Positions 54,510 through 64,000 of a DNA stretch of 64,000 nucleotides are shown here, piece by piece. How positions within the stretch are numbered: the first letter of the stretch is position 1; each line of letters starts with the position of its first letter. The stretch is from Zingiber officinale (taxonomy: Eukaryota > Streptophyta > Magnoliopsida > Zingiberales > Zingiberaceae). The notes under the pieces were generated by a model. The model had not been told where the DNA came from. It did no database searches and saw nothing but the letters and a program-made list of their open reading frames with translations. The stretch is taken from positions 7,277,705 to 7,341,704 of the forward strand of contig NC_055987.1 of the NCBI RefSeq assembly GCF_018446385.1, read 5' to 3'. A program made the position numbers and the translations under genes.

Positions 54510-56522
54510 TGATCCGGCGATAAGAATGGGGGACCCACTTCCTGAAGGGTCCCAGCCTGAGGACGGATGGAGGACTGACTAAGTGGGTAATGGCCGTGTC
54601 AAGCAGTTGAGCAGGTCCGAGCGGAGTCAGAGATAACCCAGCCATAGGCTTGGGTTTCCGACGCCAAGGCGGGAGGACTGAATGGCCGAGCGGGGGTCTG
54701 CCCGGCTGGAACCGAAGGGCCGAGCGGGTGGTCCGTTCGGCCAGGATAAGGGCGAGAACACAAAGGTTAGCCGAGCGGCCTATTCGTTCGGCTCGGGATA
54801 TGGGATGTCAGCAAAGGCATGTCTGATGATTATGCCGTACACAAGATTTCACGATAGAGGGTCTTGTCGTCACATCATGGAGAGGTTGATACAGTAGCGG
54901 TATGGCCTTATGTATGCCCTTCTGACAGACCCATACCTGGGCATGGTCGAAAGCAGGTGATTGCTTTGATTGACGCGCCCAGGCTCCTTCGAGAGGTCTA
55001 TATAAAGCCTCCACTTCTTCAACCGAAGGTACGAGAGTCTTCATCCTGCAGCCACTTTCTTCATCTATCCCCTCGCCTGACTTGATCGTCGGAGGGTCGT
55101 CGCCGGGACACCCCCCCCCCCCCGGTTCGGTTTTGTTGCAGGTTGGCCGAAGCATTCGAGGATCCAGCAGGGAGCGCCACATCCCCAGCGTTCGTTGACC
55201 CCTGGTTGGACAAGATCAATTTGGCGTCATCTGGGACGCTCCTGCATCCGAGCAGGAACAATGGATGAGGCGGACAACACACAGTGGCGCTTTCCACGGA
55301 AGAACTCGACGCTGGTCGAGATAAGGGCCGCCAAACTTGTGGAGCAAAAGCAGAAAGTAGTGGAGCAACAAGCAACGTCTGTGTCGGGTGGCCGAGCGCA
55401 AGCACCTCCGGCCACCGTCGCATTCCATCGAGCCTTATTTCGCACCCCTGAAGCCGTACCAGCTCGAAGAGATAGAGGATCTTCTTCAGACGAGATGCCT
55501 AGGCGAGATGACAGAAGGGAAAGCCCCGGCGGACTCATCTCGGCGGATCAATCGTCAATTTTGGAGGCTATTCTACGAGACCCTCGCCCAAGCATTACAG
55601 CGCCTCCGACGATCGGCAAGTACAATGGAACAAGACCGGATGATCATCGGGTAAGTTTGTCTTCTGACTACGCTCCATCAATACGAGATGGAGTAAAATG
55701 CAGTTTTTCTTACCACTCTCTGGGATCGGCTCAGCGGTGGTTTCGGAGGTTGCTCGGACGGATCTATCACCGACTTAAAGACTTCCGAACGGCTTTCCTC
55801 CACCACTTTGCAAGCAGTCGGCGATATCAAAAAACTAGCGTTAGTCTGTTCGCTATCAAGCAAGAAGCCCGTGAATCGCTCGGAGCTTATATCCAGCGAT
55901 TCAACCAAGTGGCGATGGATATTCCAACGGCCACATCGGAGACCATGATGAATGCCTTCACACAAGGCCTAGTGGATGGGGACATCTTCCGGTCGCTCAT
56001 CCGAAAGCCGCCCCGAGATTATGATCACATGCTACAACGGGCCAACGAATACATAAACGTGGAAGAAGCACAAGCCGCCCGGAAAAAGGAAACTCCAACC
56101 GAGCGGGCACCTATTTATGCCGAACGGAAACAGCACGCCGCTCATTAGCCGCCCAGAGGACCGAGGGCCGAAGCAATCCGATCCCCCCACGCCAGATCAC
56201 ACGTACAAGAGGTGGTTGCCACTCGGCCCAAGCCAAAGAAGAGATGGACCCCTATGTTCTGCTCCTTCCACCAGACGGATACGCACAACACGAGGGTTTG
56301 TCGAAATCTTCCCTTCGTGGCTAATCCCGTTCCCAGGAATGCCGAACGACGGTCTCCTCCCATCGATAGAAGACAAAGGACCCATGAAGCCGACCGGACC
56401 CGCGCCGAGAGGCGACATCAACAGACGCCCGATCGGCACCGATCTCCAAGACAGGAGAATCGCCGGGCGTCCAGAGAACGGTCTAGACCGTCCACTCGGG
56501 AAGAGGAAAACAGGAGCAATAC
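54510..56522 (+). mobile_element. Ty3/gypsy element D, Tat lineage, 5' part only
   Basis: 5' LTR 54510-55218 (TGATCCGGCG to CAAGATCA), PBS-like ATTTGGCGTCATCTGGGA at 55219-55236, and gag. Cut at 56522 by element I; the remainder would lie beyond I and J, outside the window. The LTR TATA is TATATAAAG at about 54978. A run of 12-13 C at 55112-55124 lies in the R/U5 part. Confidence 0.9.
55261..56522 (+). pseudogene. Gypsy D gag (first 295 codons open, then frameshifted)
   Basis: Structural particle protein of a Tat element. The ATG at 55261 (MDEADNTQWRFPRKN) follows the PBS by about 25 bp; an upstream in-frame extension to 55195 is LTR. The capsid part is clear: SAQRWFRRLLGRIYHRLKDF, FRTAFLHHFASSRRYQK, SLFAIKQEARESLGAYIQRF, then MMNAFTQGLVDGDIFRSLI. 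The frame ends at TAG 56146-56148. The nucleic-acid-binding region continues in another frame (RWTPMFCSFHQTDTHNTRVC, about 56245-56300) with C-x2-H-type spacing rather than a standard CCHC knuckle, so a frameshift lies near 56130-56200. Truncated by element I. Confidence 0.85.
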
Positions 56523-58230
56523 TGTTAGGATCCTTCGTACGGAGGCTAGAGAGGAGGGGTGTGAATAGCCGACCCCAAATCGTCGCGTTTCTACACACTA
56601 GGGTTAGCGCAGCGGAAAATAACACGTAGAAACGAAGGAAAAGAAGACAAACCTCAAACAAACCGATGTAACGAGGTTCGGAGATGAACTCCTACTCCTC
56701 GGCGTGTCCGTAAGGTGGACGAAGCCTACCAATCCGTCGGTGGATGAGTCCCCGGAGAACCGGCTAATACAATATACTCCTTCTGGGTGGAGAAACCTCG
56801 CCACAATGTTTCTTGCACAAGCAAGATAGGAGTACAACAGATACAAGAAAGCAAAAGACAATACAAGTGTAAAAACAATCTTGCCTTCTCGTCGACTGGA
56901 AGAAGCAACAGCTGATCGACAACTGGAAGCTCACGCGAAGCTTTGGAGGATCTCAATCAAAGCTCAAGCACAACAGCACTTAGGGACAGGAAGGAAGAAG
57001 AAGAAGCGGCACCAAAGCCTTGATCTCCTTTTATAACCTGCGAACCTGCACAGCGAAGACGAAGCCGGCGGAGAAGACGGAGCGACCCGTTGTGACTCAA
57101 AGGTCGAATGTGGACCAATCGGGCTCCACCACGATCGGTCCAGACCCTTCCGATCGGTGCAGGGACCGATCGGGCCCTGGCTGATCGGTCCCTAGACCGA
57201 TCGAACTCTTCCTGATAACCCATCTTTCATTGGTTTCTGATCGATGCGTGGACCGATCGAATACAATGATCGGTCCACGGCCGATCCCACCTCTGTGAGA
57301 GAGGTGGCTGCGTCTTTGATCGGTCGTGGAGACCGATCAGGCTTATGCTGATCGGTCCCCGGACCGATCAGTAAGCTCACAGAACCTATGCGCTTGCCTT
57401 CTGTTTGTTATCGATCGGTCACGGGCCGATCGATACCTAACGTATCCTGATCGATGCAGGCCGATCCGAGTTAATTTTGCCCAAACCAAGTCCCAAGTCT
57501 CCCAAACCAACATCCGGTCAACCTTGACCTGTTGGTACATCATGCTTAGCATCCGGTCACTCCCTTGACCTGCTAAGACTCTCCACCAAGTGTCCGGTCA
57601 ATCCCTTTGACCCACTTGGACTTTTCTCTTCGTGTCAAGTATCCGGTCACTCCCTTGACCTGCTTGACCTTCTTAACACCAGATGTCCGATCACCCTTGA
57701 TCCATCTGGATTTTCCCTTGCCCGGCTTCACTCACCAGGACTTTCACCTAGCTTCACTCACTAGGGTTTTCACCTGGCTTCACTCACCAGGATTTCCAAT
57801 CTGCCTGGCTTCACTCACCAGGACTTTCCCGAATGCCTGGCTTCACTCACCAGGACTTCCACTTTCACCTAGCTTCACTCACTAGGATTTTCACCTGGCT
57901 TCACTCACCAGGACTTCTCCGACTGCCTGGCTTCACTCACCAGGACTTTTCCCCGTGCCAAACTCCCTGTTTGGACTTTCCCCGTGCCAAGTCTCCATAC
58001 TTGGACTTTCCGCGTGCCAAGCTCCCTGCTTGGACTTTTCCCGAATCAGGTCAACCAGGTCAACCTTGACCTAAGGTTGCACCTACAATCTCCCAAACAC
58101 CTATTCTTGTCAAACATCAAGAATACAACTCTCTTCTCGTCAAACATCGTCAAACATCAAAACACAACTCGAGTCAGGTCAACTCGAGTCAGGTCAACCA
58201 GGTCAACCTTGACCTAAGGTTGCACCAACA
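56523..58230 (-). repeat. 3' LTR of element I with stem-loop and palindrome arrays
   Basis: On minus it starts TGTTGGTGCAACCTTAGG. In order: the eight-unit stem-loop array (57721-57944), a palindrome array GATCGGTCCxxxGGACCGATC (57120-57470), then TATA box TTATAAAAGG (57027-57036), then R/U5. Two open frames here (for example 57607-57885) only reflect the array. Confidence 0.9.
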
Positions 58231-59916
58231 ATCTCCCCCTTTTTGATGTTTGACAAAAATCCAAAATCAAGTTAGGTTAACCCGATAACCTAACTTAGGT
58301 TTTCCAATGTTCTTCCTTGAACATTCTTCCAAAACCTACACTCTCCCCCTTGGGACATCTCTCCCCCTTTTTGACACACATCAAAAAGAGGGAATCAAGG
58401 TCAAGAGTTTCTTCCTGATGAAAGTATCATACCTTTCATTGAAACCCTTAATTTCCCCCTTGATAATTAGTTAAGACTTCCCCTAAAGGTCAACTCCCCC
58501 TTGACCATTGCACCAACAATGTCTTGGAGAGTTTCAAACCTTTAGAAACCCGAAACTCAACTCCCACAGCTGAACTTTCAGACCACAGTCGAAATTCAGC
58601 AAATTCAGCGCACCTGATCGGTCACCGGACCGATCAGGACCCCTCTGGATCGGTCCCCAGACCGATCCAGCCTTCCCTGGATCGGTCCAGTGACCGATCC
58701 AGCCTTGGACAGACTTGAGTTCTGATTTCCTTCTCCCGAAATTCAGAAACTCACAACAAATTTCAGAAAATTCCAAAAATTATAAAATTTTGAGGATATA
58801 TTCCTCATAACATATACTATCAAGGAAAAATAGTTTTCTATGAAAATAACTTCCATTTTCAAATCTTGATACAAATTTCGAAAAGTTTTGAAGTAGCTCA
58901 AAGTTTCAAAAACTTTGTATTACTTTGTTCAATGATGAATGCTATCACTAGAAAAGCTTCACCAAGGTTTTTCAAATCAATTTTGAAATGATCTTAAACC
59001 CTTTAATTTGGGACCACAATCTTAGGGCTATATGCACCTGACTTATACACAAGCTTTCCCTATGATCCTCCTTCTTGAATTAGTTTCATCTAGGTACAAG
59101 AACTATGCACCTTGATCCTAACTCATGATCCTAATATCTCACACACATCTAAGGTGTATCAAACACATCCAAGTCAATTTTGATGTGAGATATGAGTTTA
59201 GGTTATCTTAGGCTAGATTTTCATGCATTTTCTAAACATCAATTTGATCTCAATATCAAATTGTGTTTCTATCCTTAAATCAATTTAAATTGATCATTAA
59301 TGCAAGAGATGATGACATGGCATGAAATAATATCATAAATAGAAGCATGTGCCAATGTCATGATGTCATGGCATAAAGTTTGAAACTTAAATAAACATGA
59401 CATAAAACTAACCTAAGCATTATCATGACATTTCAAAAGACAAACTTAAATATAATGTCATGACATGTGAGGGCAAACAATCACGGCAAGATTTAGCATG
59501 AATAAGACATACCTAGATTACCTATCTAAGTATCCTTAGCCTTAGCTAATACTTAAGCTTTAACCCTTGATTGCCCTAATATGCCAAAATCCTAATTTTG
59601 ACACTTCTTGAACTCTAGATTCATTCATGCCACTTAAAGATCAAATTTATCCTCAAATCTTGGCATGTTTCATTTTTCCTCAAGAGTTCTCTAGATTTAC
59701 CCAAATTGTGTCAATTGAAATTAACATCATCATTTTCCATGATGACACATTTTACTCTTCCAAGGAGTAAATATTCCATTTCATTTTCAAAGGTTCCCAA
59801 AAACCTTGAAAATGCTCCTTGAGTGTCAATTTCCTCAAAGTTGGGTTAACTACCCTTCTAATCGGAGTTGACACTCTCTAACCCATCTATGGGGTAGAAA
59901 AGATGCTCCTAGGTAC
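58231..59916 (-). other. Non-coding tail of element I
   Basis: Holds at least five polypurine tracts near the LTR and three more palindromes of the family type at about 58615-58700 (for example GGATCGGTCC...GACCGATCC). The rest (58740-59900) is AT-rich, with no pol domain. Confidence 0.7.
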
Positions 59917-60667
59917 CTAATACCTATTTGAGCTCATTGGGTTCACTAAATATTCACTAGGGATAACTTCCCTAGCAACCCTCCTAATGACCCTCTTAGG
60001 CTTTAAAGCCTTGGTCATTTGGGACTCATCAAGATCAACTCTAGGGGTGACTCCCCTTGTGACCTTGGTGATGGTCTTCCTAGCCCTAGATTTTGTTCCA
60101 TAATCGAATGGAACATTATGATAAGTGGGCTTGACCACTTGGGACTTAGGTTTGTAGCCCAAACCTTTCTTGTCCTTGGACATTGGTTTTTGACCCTTAA
60201 ACCCTAGAGATGACTTCTCCAAGTTCTTAAGAGCCTTTTCCAAAGTATCAAGTCTTGACCTCAAGACTTGATTCTCCTTCTCTAATACCTCAAGTTTTAA
60301 TTTGTCATTGTTCTTTGAGACATTCCTAGGCATGTGTCTAGTTGATTTGGGATTCCTACCTAGGTTTTCCTTAGCCTTAGATGAGTTAATTCTAGGGTTG
60401 GCTTTCCTAGTGTTATCCTTATCTAGGCTCGCATGTTTGGCACCTAAGCACATATATTGATTCCTAAGATTATCATGCTTATCATTCTTGACAATTGCAA
60501 TAAAACTACTAGCATGAGTCTTATTATTATTGCAAGAATGTGCCTTAAATGTTACCTTAGGGTTTGCCTTTGCTCCCCCTATTGACGTGCTCGGTCTCTT
60601 GTTCTTGTGAGGTTGCCTCCCCCTCGGACATTGACTCCGATAATGTCCCCTTCGCTTGCATTGAAAG
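59917..60667 (-). pseudogene. Gag C-terminal half of element I, cut by element J
   Basis: Reads on minus from the J insertion point: a CCHC knuckle CKRRGHYRSQC (about 60656-60624, first residue beside the insertion), then a basic region and a coiled-coil segment LEVLEKENQVLRSRLDTLEK, then repeated blocks YHNVPFDYGT and VTRGVTPRVDLD. It ends at 59917 (MSSNRY). The same block order is seen in J (ENQVLRSRLDKMEK, YHRVPYSYGT, VTREAIPRVDLE) and more loosely in E. The first residues of the open frame (MLHQHF) come from the J LTR. Confidence 0.83.
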
Positions 60668-62127
60668 TGTTGGTGCAACATTCCTCAGGTCAAGGTTGAC
60701 CTGGTTGACCAAGCTTGAGTCTTGGTTTGGATTTCGATGTTTGACAATGCAAGGTTGATTGAAGAAGAGTCAAGTAGGTCAAGGATGACCGGATACTTGA
60801 CTGGGAAGTCCTAACTGGGATGTTAGGCAGGAGGAAAATCCTGGTGAGTGAAGCCAGGTGAAAGACCTAGTGAGTGAAGCTAGGCAATTGGGAAGTCCTA
60901 GTGAGTGAAGCTAGGCAGGAGAAAAATCCTGGTGAGTGAAGTCAGGTGAAAGACCTAGTGAGTGAAGCTAGGCAATTGGTAAAGTCCTGGTGAGTGAAGC
61001 CAGTTGGGCAAGAGAAATCCAGATGGGTCAAGGTTGACCAGACATCTGGTGAGAGTCCAAGTAGGTCAAAGGGATTGACCGGATACTTGGCACGAGGAAG
61101 AAAAGTCCAAGTAGGTCTTAGGGAGTGACCGGATACTTGGCAAGAAGAGAAAAGTCCAAGTGGGTCAAAGAGATTGACCAGACACTTGGTGAGAGAGTCT
61201 TAGTTGGTCAAGGGTGACCGGATGCTAGGTCTTATGTACCAACAAGTCATGGTTGACTAGATGTTGGTTTAGGGGGCTTTGGGCTTGGTTTTGGGCAAAA
61301 ACCAAAATCTGGATTGATCCGTGGATTGATCCAGCAGGTTTGGATTGATCCGTGGATTGATCCAGCAGGTTTGGATTGATCCGTGGATTGATCCAGCATG
61401 TTTGGATCGATCCACCGATCGATCCGGTGAGTCCCCGCGAACAGAACCCCTTTGGATCGATCCGTGGATCGATCCAGAGGTCTGATCGTCGATTGGAGCT
61501 GCGATTTCGCGCGATAAGGGCTGGATCGATCCGTGGATCGATCCGACTTTTCCGCGCGAAGGCGCTGGATCGATCCGTGGATCGATCCAAAGCCTCGAAC
61601 GAGCTGAATCCAATCGTTGGGTTCGACCGTTGGCGCATTTAAAGGCATTGGCGTGCGATTTCTTCAGCAGAACTTCACCGATTGATTCCAGATTCATCAC
61701 AGCTCCTCCCCAGCACTCTCTAAGCTCCTCACCGCCAGTTCTTGAAGGTTCTTGGAGGTTCATCCAAGTCAAGAGGCGAGTTGCAACGAGAAGAAGAAGA
61801 AGCTAGGGTTTTTACTGCATCTCTTGTAAGCTTTTGCTTATTCTTTACTACCCTTTCTTCTACTTGTATTGAGAGTCTTGTAGGGCTTCTCCGCCTTCGG
61901 TAGTTACCGAAAAGGAGTGTTTATTAGTGGAGGTGTGTGTGTGTGCGTGGATCCTTGGACTAGTCACCTCTTGTGAGGTGGATACCAAGTAAAATCCTAT
62001 TGTTAGCATTGTTGTAGTTTGTTTCTTTGTATTTCGCTGCGCATCACTTTGAAGAAACAAGCAACGAAGCACGACGAGCACACGCGAAGCTATTCACCCC
62101 CCCTCTAGCTACTTTTTGGTCCCAACA
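60668..62127 (+). repeat. 5' LTR of element J
   Basis: Starts TGTTGGTGCAACATTCC and ends TCCCAACA. Stem-loop array at 60840-61004, repeats of 'gaccggatacttggca' at 61030-61230, palindrome array GGATCGATCCGTGGATCGAT and GGATTGATCC variants at 61310-61590, TATA-like ATTTAAAGG at 61637-61645, then R/U5. Confidence 0.9.
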
Positions 62128-62260
62128 AGTGGTATCAGAGCAAGGTTGCTCTTCACCGGAATCACCGCCGGAAGGGGCAAACATAACAAGCAAAGCTAGA
62201 GGGTGAAGAAGTTGGAGCAAATTCATCAAAGTCAAAGAATTCAAGAAGCTCAACTTCAAG

Positions 62261-64000
62261 ATGCAATTCCAAGATGGACTTGGATTTGATACAAGGGTGG
62301 CTCCACCATACACATCCACAAGCTTCGATTCTTGGAGATCAAGAATTGAAAATTTCTTGATGATGGAGATAGAGCAATGATTTTCTCTAATGGAAGGTTT
62401 TAAGGCTCCAAGGAATTCAAAGGGCAAAGTTCTCAAAAGGAGCAAATGGAGCCAAGAAAAAATCCAAAGATGTGAGGCCAATGACAAAGTGACCAAGCTT
62501 TTGGTCAATCTATTGCCGAGCAACATCTTGGAGGAAATTGGAGAAGTTGAAGATGCCAAAGAGCTATGGAGCAAATTGGAAAAGGCTCATGAGATCCCCT
62601 CCACTGTACCTAACCAAGAAGAATCCAAAGAGGGTGACTCATTGGAGCAAGATCAAGAGGAGGACTCCGAAGTTGAGAGATGCTCAACTTCCGAAGAAGA
62701 GGAAATCCAAGAAGCTTCATTCTCAAGGGAGTGTAATCAAAAGAGCAAGGAAGGAGCATATTCCTTGTTTCATGTACAAGAGGATGAAGAAGAAGGTGAA
62801 GCCTCCACCTCTAGGATTGACGGGGAGCAACTCTTGGTGACACCGGATCAAGAAGAAGGAGAATCCTCCACATCCGGGTCAAGAGAAGAAGAGGATGAAG
62901 AAGCTTCCACCTCCACAAGTCAAGATAAATCAATTGGAGGGAAATCGATTTCGGATCAAGAGGAAGCCTCTACATTCATATCAAATGGAGGAGCAAGTGT
63001 CACCCCTACACAAGAAGGTATAAATAGTTCAATTAATAATAAGAATCATATTATATGTTTTGAATGTAGGGAACATGGGCACTACAAAAGCAAGTGCCCT
63101 AAATTGGCCAAGAAGAAGGGCCAAGTGGCACCTAAGGGCAAGGAGAAGCCAAAGGAGATCATCCCCGGAACAAAGAAGAGCAAGGAGCACATTGTGTGCT
63201 TCTCTTGCAATCAAAAGGGGCATTATCGGAGTCAATGCCCTAAGGGGAAGAAGATGGTCAAGGCTCAAGGAGGAAGCTCAAGTCAAGGGGGAGCCTCTAA
63301 GGTAAAAAGGAAGGTAACTTTTATTGAGCCTATTCCTTTACATTATGGTAAAAAGCATGCTAGTTCTAACTTATATCATTTTAATGCTATTTACCATAAG
63401 AATAGAGAGCATGGTAAAATTAAGGAAAATAATGTAGCTTACCATGCTAAAACTACCACACCTAGGATTAGGAAGGTAGATAAAAATCTAGGCAAACACA
63501 CTAAGGACCTTAGCTACAAGCCTAGAAATAAAAATGCTCATAAATTTAATGGAAAACCAAAAACTAAGGACTTAGTGATAGAAAATCAAGTCTTGAGGTC
63601 AAGGCTTGATAAAATGGAAAAGACCCTAAAAAGGATGGAAAATATCCTAAAAGGGCAAAATGAGCATAGCCTAGGTCTAGGAGCACAAAGGTCATCTAAT
63701 GGCCATAGGGGTTTGGGATACAAACCAAAGGCTAAGAAGGATGTAATCTCTTACCATAGAGTTCCATATAGTTATGGAACCAACCCTAGGTCTAGTGGTC
63801 AAGCCAAAAATACAAGGGAAGTTATCCCTAAGAGTATTTTTGCAACAAATGTGACTAAGACTTCTAAGAAGTCTAAGAAAGTCACAAAGAAGGTTACAAG
63901 GGAAGCAATCCCTAGAGTTGACCTAGAAAAAGTGACCAAGACTTCTAAGAAACCAAACAAGGTCACTAGGAAGGTATCTAGGGAAGTTATCCCTAGTGAA
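62261..64000 (+). pseudogene. Gag of element J with one premature stop, open to the window end
   Basis: The ATG at 62261 begins MQFQDGLGFDTRVAPPY. The frame reaches a TGA at 62378-62380 (codon 40), then continues in the same frame without another stop to position 64000, so one nonsense change breaks an otherwise open Gag. Features: LLVNLLPSNILEEIG and LWSKLEK (copia Gag), a long acidic Ser/Glu linker (residues about 120-255), two intact CCHC knuckles CFECREHGHYKSKC (about 63058-63099) and CFSCNQKGHYRSQC (about 63199-63240), then a basic tail with a coiled coil (ENQVLRSRLDKMEKTLKRME). An ATG downstream of the stop could allow a shortened product. Closest in layout to the Gag of I. Confidence 0.85.

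Larger units (their letters stand above)
56523..60667 (-). mobile_element. Element I: gag-only Sirevirus-like LTR retrotransposon, 5' part cut by J
   Basis: The 3' LTR (58230-56523 on minus) ends TCCTAACA next to flank AATAC (56518-56522). Internally, going right: a used polypurine tract (AAAAAGGGGGAGAT, 58231-58244), further tracts at about 58343, 58362, 58452 and 58492, a 1.4-kb non-coding tail, then a Gag frame. No integrase or RT lies between Gag and LTR, so the element is non-autonomous like E. J is inserted at 60668. Confidence 0.85.
60668..64000 (+). mobile_element. Element J: Sirevirus-like gag element, runs off the right edge
   Basis: 5' LTR 60668-62127, PBS TGGTATCAGAGC (62130-62141), gag to the window end. 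Inserted in the gag of I; the left flank is GAAAG (60663-60667). Whether it carries pol cannot be seen. LTR sequence relates it to I (shared stem-loop array) but with a different palindrome family. Confidence 0.88.

Noticed and set aside
57326-57568. ORFs across the GATCGG palindromes
   Set aside because: Repeat-derived frames in an LTR with no homology.
57721-57944. Repeats with short variable spacers suggesting a CRISPR array
   Set aside because: Spacers are short and similar, and the array lies inside an LTR and recurs in two other LTRs.

Overview
This is a plant nuclear window, most likely from a monocot. Three single-copy host genes sit in AT-rich DNA at the left (3.1-12 kb), and the rest is almost entirely nested LTR retrotransposons. 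The monocot call rests on the very GC-rich, intronless ERF and UGT reading frames beside AT-rich spacers. A Zingiberales source is a guess from the repeat style, not something the sequence proves.

Host genes: a three-exon WUSCHEL-related homeobox gene of the WOX8/9 type (minus strand, 3160-4761); an intronless ERF transcription factor (8248-8700) with a cluster of W-box cores upstream; and an intronless family-1 UDP-glycosyltransferase (10429-11931) with a clear TATA box. The UGT promoter and 5' coding region were duplicated downstream (25051-25926). That second copy is dead: an 8-bp-TSD hAT element sits in its codons, its middle is deleted, and its 3' flank reappears at 53582, about 26.7 kb away behind retrotransposons. 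Between the two UGT copies lie the two halves of a FAR1-related (FRS/MULE-type) pseudogene.

Nesting can be read from target-site duplications. A Ty1/copia element (F, 12579-24222) splits the FRS pseudogene. F contains solo LTR G (14035-22510, TSD AACTA), which contains the gag-only element E (14399-21946, TSD GAAAA), which contains solo LTR H (18186-20828, TSD GTCCA). In the UGT copy, a copia element with 2.4-kb LTRs (A, from 26879) contains a complete Ty3/gypsy Tat-type element in reverse (C, 31466-42563, TSD AGATG). A is then fused, in frame and across a short microhomology, to a second 5'-truncated Tat element (B, to 53581). A third Tat element (D, 54510-56522) is cut by the gag-only element I (minus strand), which is cut by the gag-only element J, which runs off the right edge. 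The left edge holds a Sirevirus-like integrase fragment and a decayed LTR of the I/J family.

The most unusual structures are in the retroelements. (1) I/J-family LTRs carry an array of about 6-9 short stem-loops with a near-invariant 9-nt loop, whose stem arms change together (CCTGG/CCAGG versus CCTAG/CTAGG). (2) Each Sirevirus-like LTR family (E, G, I, J) has its own palindrome array just upstream of its LTR TATA box. (3) Both measurable Tat elements carry an antisense multi-exon gene with its own TATA box. (4) One 759-codon ORF joins copia RNase H to gypsy reverse transcriptase. Most retroelement frames are broken, and some of the indels may be assembly error.
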